Assembly (NCBI RefSeq): GCF_001592205.1
Contig: NZ_BCWM01000005.1
Location: forward strand, 1 to 64,000
DNA length: 64,000 bases
DNA from: Brevundimonas vesicularis NBRC 12165
Lineage (GTDB): Bacteria > Pseudomonadota > Alphaproteobacteria > Caulobacterales > Caulobacteraceae
Direction of reading: 5' to 3'
The position numbers and the translations under genes are program-made. Below, piece after piece: positions 55,396 through 63,407 of the stretch. Within the stretch, counting starts at the first letter, position 1, and the number at the start of each line of letters is the position of its first letter. Under the pieces are notes generated by a model. It did no database searches. It saw only the letters and a list, made by a program, of their open reading frames with translations, and was not told the origin of the DNA.

Positions 55396-55418
55396 TCGCC
55401 CGCGCGACCCGGAAAAGG

Positions 55419-55446
55419 TTGCATCGCCGCACCCCCGGTCTTATGC
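55419..55446 (+). promoter_or_regulatory. Possible promoter of argG
   Basis: TTGCAT (55419-55424) and TTATGC (55441-55446) with a 16-base spacer, about 45 bases before the argG start. Confidence 0.45.
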
Positions 55447-55491
55447 GCGCGTCAACTCCCCGACTGACCGCCCCTTGCTGAAAGAGCCGCC

Positions 55492-56730
55492 ATGTCCGCC
55501 CCCGCCGACAAGCCCGTCAAGAAAGTCGTCCTCGCCTATTCGGGCGGGCTGGACACCTCGATCATCCTGAAGTGGCTCCAGACCGAATATAACGCCGAGG
55601 TCGTGACCTTCACCGCCGATCTGGGCCAGGGCGAAGAGTTGGGTCCGGCGCGCGAGAAGGCGCTGAAGCTGGGCATCAAGCCCGAGAACATCTTCATCGA
55701 CGACCTACGCGAAGAGTTCGTGCGCGACTTCGTCTTCCCGATGTTCCGCGCCAACGCCCAGTATGAGGGCGACTACCTCCTGGGCACCTCCATCGCCCGG
55801 CCCCTGATCTCCAAGCGCCAGATCGAGATCGCGCGTCAGGTCGGCGCCGACGCCGTCTGTCACGGCGCGACCGGCAAGGGCAACGATCAGGTCCGGTTCG
55901 AGCTGGGCTACTATGCGCTTGAGCCCGACATCCGCGTCATCGCGCCGTGGCGCGAGTGGGAGTTCCGCAGCCGCGAGGCCCTGCTGGACTTCGCCGAAAA
56001 GAACCAGATCCCGATCGCCAAGGACAAGCGCGGCGAGGCGCCGTTCAGCGTCGACGCCAACCTTCTGCACTCCTCGTCCGAGGGCAAGGTGCTGGAAGAC
56101 CCGGCGGTCGAGGCGCCCGAGTTCGTCCACCAGCGCACCATCAGCCCTGAGGACGCGCCGGATGTGGCGACGGTCATCGAGATCGGCTTCGAAAAGGGCG
56201 ACGCCGTCTCGATCAACGGCGAGGCCATGTCGCCGGCCACGATCCTGACCGCCCTGAACCAGTATGGCCACGACAACGGCATCGGCCGTCTGGACCTTGT
56301 CGAGAACCGTTTCGTCGGCATGAAGTCGCGCGGCGTCTATGAGACCCCCGGCGGGACCATCCTGATCGCGGCGCACCGCGGCATCGAAAGCATCACCCTG
56401 GACGGCGGCTCCATGCACCTGAAGGACCAGCTGATGCCGAAATACGCCGAGCTGATCTACAACGGCTTCTGGTTCTCGCCCGAGCGCGAGATGCTTCAGG
56501 CGGCCATCGACAAGAGCCAGGAAAACGTCTCCGGCACGGTCAAGGTCAAGCTGTACAAGGGCAATGTCTCGGTCATCGGCCGCGAAAGCCCCAACAGCCT
56601 GTACGATCAGGACCTGGTGACCTTCGAAGAAGGTGTCCAGGCCTATGACCACAAGGACGCGGCCGGCTTCATCAAGCTGAACGCCCTTCGCCTGCGCGTC
56701 CTGGCCAAGCGCGACGCGCGCAAGAGCTAG
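55492..56730 (+). CDS. argG: Argininosuccinate synthase
   Basis: A 412-aa enzyme joining citrulline and aspartate with ATP, seventh step of arginine synthesis. [20 protein letters not shown] (P-loop-like ATP motif, residues about 11-30), [20 protein letters not shown], and [19 protein letters not shown] are diagnostic. Length is normal. The stop codon TAG shares the palindrome CTAG (56727-56730) with the stop of the convergent gene, so the two reading frames overlap by 4 bases. Confidence 0.98.
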   Translation: MSAPADKPVKKVVLAYSGGLDTSIILKWLQTEYNAEVVTFTADLGQGEELGPAREKALKLGIKPENIFIDDLREEFVRDFVFPMFRANAQYEGDYLLGTSIARPLISKRQIEIARQVGADAVCHGATGKGNDQVRFELGYYALEPDIRVIAPWREWEFRSREALLDFAEKNQIPIAKDKRGEAPFSVDANLLHSSSEGKVLEDPAVEAPEFVHQRTISPEDAPDVATVIEIGFEKGDAVSINGEAMSPATILTALNQYGHDNGIGRLDLVENRFVGMKSRGVYETPGGTILIAAHRGIESITLDGGSMHLKDQLMPKYAELIYNGFWFSPEREMLQAAIDKSQENVSGTVKVKLYKGNVSVIGRESPNSLYDQDLVTFEEGVQAYDHKDAAGFIKLNALRLRVLAKRDARKS

Positions 56731-58028
56731 GGCGTCTTGTCCGACCGGGCGATCCTGAGGATCGCCCGGTTTCGGTCGTCCGTGACCCAGATCGATCCGT
56801 CGGCGGCCACGGCCAGCGCGACCGGCGCGCCGCGCGGCTGACGGCCTGCGACCGTGTCCCAGCCCGGCGTCAGAACCTTGCCGCGCAGGCTGGGCGCGCC
56901 GGCGGGATAGGGCAGGGCGCCGCGCGGATAGATGGCGTAGCGGCCGCCGATATCGGTCAGGGGGCGGCCCTCGCCATCCGTCTCGCCCGCCACGATCCGG
57001 CCGCCCGCGCGACGATAGCCGTGCCAGCTCATCAGCAGCCGGCCGCGCAGTTCGGGGAACATCGCCCCATCGTAATAGAGCAGGTCCAGCGGCGCGGCGT
57101 GGGGCGGCAGCAGGGCGACCGGGCGGTCGCGCTGGCTGCATCGCGCCTGGCCCGCGCTCCAGCCCGGCAGGGGCGTCGCCAGATCGACGCAATAGGGCCA
57201 GCCGTAATGGCCGCCCTGACGCAGGACATTGATCTCGTCATAGGGATGGTCGGGCGTGGTCAGGTCGACCGAGTTCTCGCCTTGCAGGATCGTGCCCGAC
57301 GGGTGCCGCACGAGGGCGATGGAGTTGCGCAGGCCCGAGGCGAAGACGGTGCTGTCCTCAGCCCAGCGGCCGTTTCCCAGATAGGCGTGACGCCGCACCT
57401 GGGCTGTCGCCGCGCTGTCGATGCAGGCGCCGGACGCATTGGCGCGCGCCCGGCCCCGCGCATCCACGCAGCGGTCGCTGGGCGCGCCGACATTGACCAG
57501 TAGGTCGCCGTTTGCGTCGAAGACGAAGCTGGACAGCGGGTGGCGATTGGCGTGCAGCCGGTTGTCCGGCAAGTCACCGATCACGGTGCGCACCGTCGCC
57601 GCCGGATCGGCCGCGTCGGGGTCCATCGTCAGGATGCGGTTCATCTCAGACACATAGATGCGCCCGTCCGGCCCGCGCGCCGCCGTGTGCGGCATGTTCA
57701 GCCCTTGGGCCAGTCGTCTCCAGCGCGGCGCACTGTCGGGGTCGAACGACAGCCGCCAGATCGCGCCATTGCCCGGATACCAGTTGCCGAGATCCGTCAC
57801 CAACCAGTCGCCGTTCGATAGCGCCAGCAGGCCGCGCGGCATTCGCGGTCCCTCAGCCCCCGCGCCCTGCCAGACCAGTCCCAGGCAATAGCCGGGCGTC
57901 ATGCGCACGGTGGTCATCGGGCGGCCGTCGCAGTCGCCATCGGTGGCGTAGGCGCCTTGCGCGCCTCTCGCGCTGACAGGCGTGGCGAGGAGCAGGGACA
58001 GCAGGGCCAGCAGGCGGACGGTCTTCAT
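56727..58028 (-). CDS. PQQ-dependent sugar dehydrogenase-like protein (glucose/sorbosone family)
   Basis: A 433-aa exported protein with a signal peptide (cleavage after VSARG near 22). It is a six-bladed beta propeller of the glucose/sorbosone dehydrogenase family: [58 protein letters not shown] and [20 protein letters not shown]. Two cysteine pairs ([21 protein letters not shown]) may be disulphides. Electron acceptor PQQ is the family assignment and has not been confirmed here; no pqq genes are seen. The C-terminus overlaps the argG end on the other strand. Confidence 0.85.
   Translation of the reverse strand: MKTVRLLALLSLLLATPVSARGAQGAYATDGDCDGRPMTTVRMTPGYCLGLVWQGAGAEGPRMPRGLLALSNGDWLVTDLGNWYPGNGAIWRLSFDPDSAPRWRRLAQGLNMPHTAARGPDGRIYVSEMNRILTMDPDAADPAATVRTVIGDLPDNRLHANRHPLSSFVFDANGDLLVNVGAPSDRCVDARGRARANASGACIDSAATAQVRRHAYLGNGRWAEDSTVFASGLRNSIALVRHPSGTILQGENSVDLTTPDHPYDEINVLRQGGHYGWPYCVDLATPLPGWSAGQARCSQRDRPVALLPPHAAPLDLLYYDGAMFPELRGRLLMSWHGYRRAGGRIVAGETDGEGRPLTDIGGRYAIYPRGALPYPAGAPSLRGKVLTPGWDTVAGRQPRGAPVALAVAADGSIWVTDDRNRAILRIARSDKTP
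56744..56772 (+). terminator. Terminator-like hairpin after argG inside the convergent CDS
   Basis: A 12-bp perfect stem ACCGGGCGATCC (56744-56755) with GGATCGCCCGGT (56759-56770), loop TGA, then TTC. It lies 14 bases after the argG stop, inside the last codons of the sugar dehydrogenase gene (ILRIA region). The T run is short, so strength is uncertain. Confidence 0.5.
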
Positions 58029-58087
58029 GGCGCCAGAAGTCCCGACGGACGGTCCAAGATCAAGCCGTAGTTCAAGTTGTCGGGGCG

Positions 58088-59425
58088 TCAGATCAGGCCC
58101 TGCTCGCGCGCCGCTGTTGTCAGGCCGTCGCGAAACTCGGGCGCGGCCAAGGCGATCAGGGCGCGGGCGCGTTCGCTGGACGACTTGCCCTTCAGATTGG
58201 TCCAGCCGTGTTCGGTGGCGACGATGTGGGTGTCGTTGCGCGGGGTGGTGACCGGCCCGTCCAGACGCGCGACGATGCGTGAGGCCGTGCCTTTCGCCGC
58301 CGTGGAATGACAGGCGATGATCGACTTGCCGCCCTCCGACCCATAGGCGCCGCGCACGAAATCCAGTTGGCCCCCGGCGGCCGTGAACTGGCGCCCGTTC
58401 AGAAACTCCGAGCAGCAGGCGCCGGTGAGGTCGACCTGAAGCGTGGCGTTGACCGAGATCATCTTCGCATTGCGCGCGATCACGGCCGGGTCGTTCACAT
58501 AGGAGACCGGATGGGCCTGCATGCCGCGATTGCCGTCTAGAAACTCATAGGTGTTGAGGTCGCCCATCGAGAAGGCGAAGACGCCCACGCCGGGATGCAG
58601 GGTCTTGCGGGCATGGTTGGCCACGCCGGCCTGCATCAGCTCGACCAGGCCGGGCGTCAGCATCTCGGTGTGAACGCCCAGATCGCGGTGGTCCATCAGG
58701 GCGTCGCAGACGGCGTTGGGCAGGGCGCCGATCCCCATCTGAAGCGTCGCACCGTCCTCGACCAGGCCGGCGATGATCCGCCCGATGGCCAGGTCCGCCG
58801 GCTGAGGCTCGGCGCGCGGCACGACCAGCAGGGTCGCGGCATGTTCAACGATGCCGGCGACCTTGGACACATGGACGGTGCAGTCGCCGAACACACGCGG
58901 CATGTGCGGATTAACCTCGACGATCACAGTCTTCGCCGTCTGCGACACCGGCTTGGCGTAGTCGGTGTTGGTGCCGAACGAGAAGAAGCCGTCCGCATCC
59001 ATCGGCGAGACGGTGCAGATCAAGGTGTCCACCTTGACCTCATCGCACAGAAGGCGGGGCGACTGCTGAAAGCCCGTGGGGATGAACTGCACGGGGTTGG
59101 GGCGACCCTCCTCGTGTGCGCGCTGCTCAAGCCGGCGTTCGATGGCGCTGTGGAACAGGCTCCAGGGGCGGATCCGGTCCATCAGTTCATAGCGCAGCAC
59201 CGTGTCCCCCGCGATGGCGGTCGAGAGCAGATAATAGAGGTTCACATCCTCGACCTCGCCGCGCGCGGCCCGTTCGGCCAGGGCCCTGAGCAGGGCGGGC
59301 GGCTGGGACACGCCGAGACCCATCGCGACCTTGGCGCCCGAGACGATCAGGGCGGCGGCCTGGTCTGGGGTCTTCAGGCGTTCGGCGTAGAGGGCGGCGT
59401 GATCCATGGCGTGCGTCTCCGACAT
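58088..59425 (-). CDS. Acetyl-CoA hydrolase/CoA-transferase family protein
   Basis: A 445-aa protein of CoA-transferase family I, acetyl-CoA hydrolase/4-hydroxybutyrate CoA-transferase type. MGLGVSQPPALLRALAERA, TVSPMDADGFFSFG, GATLQMGIGALPNAV, and LGVHTEMLTPGLVEL near 249-263, with Glu254 at the place of the catalytic glutamate, then DFVRGAYGSEGGKSI and IVATEHGWTNLKGKS at the end. It moves CoA between short acyl groups such as acetate, succinate or 4-hydroxybutyrate. The true pair of substrates cannot be read from the sequence. Confidence 0.9.
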   Translation of the reverse strand: MSETHAMDHAALYAERLKTPDQAAALIVSGAKVAMGLGVSQPPALLRALAERAARGEVEDVNLYYLLSTAIAGDTVLRYELMDRIRPWSLFHSAIERRLEQRAHEEGRPNPVQFIPTGFQQSPRLLCDEVKVDTLICTVSPMDADGFFSFGTNTDYAKPVSQTAKTVIVEVNPHMPRVFGDCTVHVSKVAGIVEHAATLLVVPRAEPQPADLAIGRIIAGLVEDGATLQMGIGALPNAVCDALMDHRDLGVHTEMLTPGLVELMQAGVANHARKTLHPGVGVFAFSMGDLNTYEFLDGNRGMQAHPVSYVNDPAVIARNAKMISVNATLQVDLTGACCSEFLNGRQFTAAGGQLDFVRGAYGSEGGKSIIACHSTAAKGTASRIVARLDGPVTTPRNDTHIVATEHGWTNLKGKSSSERARALIALAAPEFRDGLTTAAREQGLI

Positions 59426-59462
59426 GTCTTCAGACTAGCCTGCCGCGAGGCGGATCGCGGGC

Positions 59463-60239
59463 CTAGACTTTGGTCGGGTCGGGGGCGGCTTCGATCGGGG
59501 AGGCTTCGTCCTGCAGCGCCGCGCGGTGACGCTTCTGCCAGCGCGCCACCCCATAGGCGACCAGCCACAGGGCCATGGCCCAGGCCGCGCCGACCGCCCA
59601 GCCGGCGAAGACGTCGGTGGCCCAGTGGGCGCCCAGATAGATGCGCGTCAGCCCGACCAGCAGGGCCAGCAGAATGCCGACGCCCAAGACGAAGACCTTG
59701 AACCGCTCGCGCGGGAAGGCGCGGGTCAGCATGACGGCGACGCTGAGATAGAAGACGGTGGATAGCAGGGCGTGGCCGGAGGGGAAGCTGGCGTTGATCG
59801 TTTCCACCGCCTGAGCGGCGGCAGGGGGCCGGGCGCGCTCGAACACCGCCTTCAGGCCCTCCGAGAGCGCGACGCCGCCGGCCAGGCCAATGACCAGCAG
59901 CAGGGACGACAGCCATTTCCGCTGGCTCAGCAGGAAGACGATCACGATCAGGGCGAACAGACCCAGCACAGAGATGCCGCCCAGCGAGGTGATGTCCGCC
60001 GCCGCCTCCTTCAGCCACCACGGCCCCCACGGCCGGCCGGGATCGTCGGCATAGGGCCGCATCAGCGCCAGGACATGAAGATCGAAGGCCTGGCCCTCGC
60101 CCTCGGTCATCTCATCGGCAAGCCCGGCGAAGGTCAGAACGCCGCCGGCGACGACCAACAGGGCCAGAAGCGCGGCGATCTCCGTGCGGGCGACCGTCAG
60201 GGCGCGTATCAAAAAGGCGCGTAAGTCAGAAAGCGTCAT
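59463..60239 (-). CDS. PAP2 family phosphatase
   Basis: A 258-aa membrane protein with about six helices and the complete acid phosphatase triad: KAVFERARP (KX6RP), ASFPSGHALL (PSGH) and RIYLGAHWATDVFAG (SRX5HX3D with Arg in place). Such enzymes dephosphorylate phosphatidic acid, undecaprenyl diphosphate or phosphatidylglycerol phosphate. ATG 60239 was chosen because it starts the conserved MTLSDLRAFL; the frame is open to 60398, but the added part is hydrophilic with no homology signs. Confidence 0.9.
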   Translation of the reverse strand: MTLSDLRAFLIRALTVARTEIAALLALLVVAGGVLTFAGLADEMTEGEGQAFDLHVLALMRPYADDPGRPWGPWWLKEAAADITSLGGISVLGLFALIVIVFLLSQRKWLSSLLLVIGLAGGVALSEGLKAVFERARPPAAAQAVETINASFPSGHALLSTVFYLSVAVMLTRAFPRERFKVFVLGVGILLALLVGLTRIYLGAHWATDVFAGWAVGAAWAMALWLVAYGVARWQKRHRAALQDEASPIEAAPDPTKV

Positions 60240-60326
60240 GGGCGAGCCAACGGCCAAGCTCTCGCCATGTTCCTCCAAAGAAAAAATTGGGCCTGTGAGT
60301 AACTGCGGAGCAGCCGGAAAGCCTTT

Positions 60327-60374
60327 GATTCCAGCGAGTCCACCGACGCGAATCACCGCGATGTCCACAGAGTC
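60327..60374. promoter_or_regulatory. Cluster of four CcrM sites (GANTC) upstream of nrdA
   Basis: GATTC 60327-60331, GAGTC 60336-60340, GAATC 60350-60354 and GAGTC 60370-60374: four sites within 48 bases. GANTC is methylated by CcrM in Caulobacterales and methylated sites recruit GcrA. At a base composition near 67% GC a random 48-base stretch would hold about 0.15 such sites. A DnaA-like sequence TGTCCACAG overlaps the region (60362-60370). Confidence 0.7.
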
Positions 60375-60409
60375 AGATTTGTCACCACGCGGAGCCAAAA
60401 AAATCCAAT

Positions 60410-60438
60410 TTGGAACGGGGGCAAACCGGTGATTTAGT
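60410..60438 (+). promoter_or_regulatory. Possible promoter of nrdA
   Basis: TTGGAA (60410-60415) and TTTAGT (60433-60438) with a 17-base spacer. An A-rich tract (CAAAAAAAT) lies just upstream. The NrdR-like box follows directly, as expected for repression near the start site. Confidence 0.35.
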
Positions 60439-60455
60439 TCTCATTAAGCACAGCA

Positions 60456-60472
60456 GACACAATATCTGGTAT
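60456..60472. promoter_or_regulatory. Candidate NrdR box upstream of nrdA
   Basis: GACACAATATCTGGTAT matches the NrdR consensus ACAC-A/T-ATAT-A/T-GTGT in its left half and the nrdB motif at 12 of 15 positions. A second, weaker box cannot be placed with certainty; GAGACAATCGATGG at 60475 is the best candidate. Confidence 0.55.
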
Positions 60473-60496
60473 GCGAGACAATCGATGGGGATCGTA

Positions 60497-62380
60497 ATGG
60501 CTGGCGGCGAGGCATTGAAGACGACGGAATTCCAAGGCGTTGCGGCGACGCCGACGCCGGAGCGCCCCCACCTGACCGTGGTCAAATCGGTTCAAGTTGA
60601 CCGCTCGCGCGACGATCTGCTGACCGACTTCGGCAAGAAGACGCTGGAAGATCGCTATCTGCTGCCGGGCGAAAGCTATCAGGACATGTTCGCGCGGGTC
60701 TCGACCGCCTTCTCGGACGACGCCGAACACGCCCAGCGCCTGTATGACTATATGAGCCGCCTGTGGTTCATGCCGGCGACCCCGGTCCTGTCGAACGGCG
60801 GCGCGGATCGCGGCCTGCCCATCTCTTGCTTCCTGAACGCGGTGGGCGACAGCCTGGACGGCATCCAGAACGTCTGGAACGAAAACGTCGCCCTGGCCTC
60901 GAACGGCGGCGGCATCGGCACCTATTGGGGCGGCGTCCGCTCCATCGGTGAAAAGGTGAAGGGCGCGGGCAAGACCTCGGGCATCATCCCTTTCATCCGC
61001 GTGATGGACAGCCTGACGCTGGCGATCAGCCAGGGCTCGCTGCGCCGCGGTTCGGCCGCCGTCTATCTGGACATCCACCACCCGGAGATCGAGGAGTTCC
61101 TAGAGATCCGCAAACCGTCTGGCGACTTCAATCGCAAGTCCCTGAACCTGCACCATGGCATCAACGTCACCGACGAATTCATGGAGGCGGTCAAGGTCGG
61201 CGGAACCTTCGACCTGAAGTCGCCCAAGGACGGCGCGGTCATGAAGACCGTCGACGCCCGTTCGCTGTGGACCAAGCTGCTCGACATCCGCATGCAGACC
61301 GGCGAGCCCTATCTGATCTTCTCGGACACGGTGAACCGCCAGATGGCGCCGCACCAGCGCGATCTGGGCCTGAAGGTCAAGCAGTCGAACCTGTGCGCCG
61401 AGATCATGCTGCACACCGGCCGCGACCACCTGGGCGTGGACCGGACCGCCGTCTGCTGCCTGTCGTCGGTGAACGCCGAGACCTTCCTGGAATGGCGCGA
61501 GGAGCCGCGCTTCGTCGAGGATCTGATGCGGTTTCTGGACAATGTGCTGGAGGACTTCATCCGCCGCGCCCCGCCCGCCATGGCCGCCGCCGTCTATTCG
61601 GCCAAGCGCGAGCGTTCGGTGGGTCTGGGCCTGATGGGCTTCCACTCCTTCCTGCAGGGTCAGGGCGTGGCTTTCGAAAGCGCCATGGCCAAGTCGTGGA
61701 ACATGCGCCTGTTCAAGCATCTGCGTCGCGAGGCCGACAAGGCCAGCCGCCTGCTGGCCGAAGAGAAGGGCCCGTGCCTGGACGCCGAGGAACGCGGCGT
61801 GATGGAGCGGTTCAGCCACAAGCTGGCCATCGCCCCGACCGCCTCGATCTCGATCATCTGCGGCGGCACGTCCGCCGGCATCGAGCCGATCCCGGCCAAC
61901 ATCTACACCCACAAGACCCTGTCGGGCTCGTTCGCGGTCAAGAACCCCTATCTGGAGCGCCTGCTCGAGGAAAAGGGCATCAACACCGAGGCGGTGTGGA
62001 GCTCCATCCTGGAGAACGAAGGTTCGGTCCAGCACCTCGACGCCCTGAACGAGGACGAGAAGGGCGTGTTCAAGACCGCCTTCGAACTGGACCAGCGCTG
62101 GGTGATCGAACTGGCCGCCGACCGCGCGCCGGAAATCTGCCAGGCCCAGTCGCTGAACCTGTTCATCCCCGGCGATGTGAACAAATGGGACCTGCACATG
62201 CTGCACTGGTCCGCCTGGGAGCGCGGCGTGAAGTCGCTGTACTATCTACGCTCCAAGTCGGTGCAGCGCGCCGCCTTCGCAGGCGCCGAGGACAAGGCCG
62301 AAGAGGTGATCGATCCCAATCAGCCGGATCTCTTCTCCCTGCCCAAGACCGACTACGACGAGTGCCTGGCCTGCCAATAA
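60497..62380 (+). CDS. nrdA: Ribonucleotide reductase class I, large subunit
   Basis: A 627-aa catalytic subunit that reduces ribonucleoside diphosphates. NGGADRGLPISCFLNAVGDS holds the first redox Cys, SNLCAEIMLHT and AVCCLSSVN the active-site cysteines and Glu, PTASISIICGGTSAGIEPI the phosphate loop, and ECLACQ the C-terminal Cys pair that re-reduces the site. The N-terminus goes straight into the ten-helix domain (DFGKKTLEDRYLLPGESYQD), so the ATP-cone that gives dATP feedback in E. coli is missing. ATG 60497 has GGGGA 6 bases before it; ATG 60485 and the frame opening at 60410 are alternatives. Confidence 0.95.
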   Translation: MAGGEALKTTEFQGVAATPTPERPHLTVVKSVQVDRSRDDLLTDFGKKTLEDRYLLPGESYQDMFARVSTAFSDDAEHAQRLYDYMSRLWFMPATPVLSNGGADRGLPISCFLNAVGDSLDGIQNVWNENVALASNGGGIGTYWGGVRSIGEKVKGAGKTSGIIPFIRVMDSLTLAISQGSLRRGSAAVYLDIHHPEIEEFLEIRKPSGDFNRKSLNLHHGINVTDEFMEAVKVGGTFDLKSPKDGAVMKTVDARSLWTKLLDIRMQTGEPYLIFSDTVNRQMAPHQRDLGLKVKQSNLCAEIMLHTGRDHLGVDRTAVCCLSSVNAETFLEWREEPRFVEDLMRFLDNVLEDFIRRAPPAMAAAVYSAKRERSVGLGLMGFHSFLQGQGVAFESAMAKSWNMRLFKHLRREADKASRLLAEEKGPCLDAEERGVMERFSHKLAIAPTASISIICGGTSAGIEPIPANIYTHKTLSGSFAVKNPYLERLLEEKGINTEAVWSSILENEGSVQHLDALNEDEKGVFKTAFELDQRWVIELAADRAPEICQAQSLNLFIPGDVNKWDLHMLHWSAWERGVKSLYYLRSKSVQRAAFAGAEDKAEEVIDPNQPDLFSLPKTDYDECLACQ

Positions 62381-62405
62381 GGCCATCTGCACCAAACGAC
62401 CCGAT

Positions 62406-62439
62406 GGGCTCCGCGACAGCGGGGCCCTTTTTCGTTTGG
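62406..62439 (+). terminator. Terminator of nrdA
   Basis: Stem GGGCTCCGC (62406-62414) with GCGGGGCCC (62419-62427; one G-T pair), loop GACA, followed by TTTTTCGTTT. It ends 26 bases after the nrdA stop. Confidence 0.85.
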
Positions 62440-62463
62440 GAACCGCTGCTGGGCGTCCTCGTT
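62439..62463 (+). promoter_or_regulatory. EcfG/SigT-type promoter of the LpxR-like gene
   Basis: GGAAC (62439-62443) and CGTT (62460-62463) are exactly 16 bases apart, the full consensus of the alphaproteobacterial general-stress sigma factor EcfG (SigT in Caulobacter). It lies 90 bases before the ATG at 62552, just beyond the nrdA terminator. Confidence 0.65.
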
Positions 62464-62551
62464 CAAAAGCGACGAAACCATGACCAAAAGCCGTTGGACT
62501 CTTGCGCCTAAGGGTTGCAGTGTGTGTCCAGCGGATCGGTGGGGAGACCGG

Positions 62552-63403
62552 ATGCGATTAAAGGCCTGTATTGTCGGCTTTGGGGGCGTGTTGGCGATGG
62601 CCGGCGCGAGCGCCGCCCGCGCACAGACCTGGGCCCCCAACACCTTCGACGCCTCGCCCGATGTCGAGGCGCGCCTGACTGAACAGACCAGTTTCCGCGT
62701 AGCACCTGACGCCCGGTTCGGCGCCCAGATCGAAATCCCGACCGCCTTCCGTCCCGATGACCGATCCGGCCTGTCCGCCAGCACGCGCAACGACGTCTGG
62801 ATCGATCGCACCGACTTTACCGACCGGGTGACGCTGGAGACGGCCGGCCGTCTGCGCCGCGCCGATGGCTCTCCCCTGCCGGTCACGCCCGTCGATCGGG
62901 CCGAACTGGACCCCCAAGCCTACGACCTGCGCTATGTGCGCGGCTTCCGCGGCGCGCGGGGCCACACCGCCTCGGGTCTGGAAGTCAGCCTGACCCCCCA
63001 CGCCGGTCTCGGCGTCGGCAGCGAGGGCCGCTCGGCCGAGGCCGGCGTCACGCTCAAGATCGGCGAGGGGCTGGACCGCCTGGCCCCCAACGGCCGCGAA
63101 CGGTTCGGCGAACGTCCCCGCTGGTATCTCTACGCCGCCGGTTCGGGCCGCGCCGTCGGCTACAACTTCGCCCGCACCCGCGACGGCGACTACGCGCGCT
63201 CCGGCTACACCCAGGACAAGGGCAGCTTCCTGGGCGACGCCTCGATCGGCGTGGCCTATCGCAAGGGCGACATGCAGACGTCGTTCGGCGTCGTCTATCG
63301 CGAGATCGACGCCGGCAAGGGTCTGCGCGGCATGAACGGCTTGGACACCGACGTCAGCGAAGGCCTGCTGGCCTTCCAGCTGTCGATCCGTCCCGGCCGC
63401 TGA
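62552..63403 (+). CDS. Outer-membrane protein, lipid A deacylase LpxR-like (tentative)
   Basis: A 283-aa exported protein with a signal peptide ending ARAQ near 25. The rest alternates polar and aromatic residues in beta fashion and ends FGVVYREIDAGK then LLAFQLSIRPGR, as in outer-membrane barrels. The WYLYAAGSGRAVGYNFARTR and YTQDKGSFLGDASIGVAYRK stretch recalls DUF2219/LpxR proteins, which remove 3'-acyl chains from lipid A. This family call is a guess from style; the LpxR catalytic set was not identified. ATG 62552 has GGGGAGACCGG upstream; the promoter is of stress type. Confidence 0.55.
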   Translation: MRLKACIVGFGGVLAMAGASAARAQTWAPNTFDASPDVEARLTEQTSFRVAPDARFGAQIEIPTAFRPDDRSGLSASTRNDVWIDRTDFTDRVTLETAGRLRRADGSPLPVTPVDRAELDPQAYDLRYVRGFRGARGHTASGLEVSLTPHAGLGVGSEGRSAEAGVTLKIGEGLDRLAPNGRERFGERPRWYLYAAGSGRAVGYNFARTRDGDYARSGYTQDKGSFLGDASIGVAYRKGDMQTSFGVVYREIDAGKGLRGMNGLDTDVSEGLLAFQLSIRPGR

Positions 63404-63407
63404 GCCT

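Noticed and set aside
60240-60398. Longer N-terminus of the PAP2 phosphatase.
   Set aside because: It would lie over the nrdA promoter region with the GANTC cluster and has no membrane segment.
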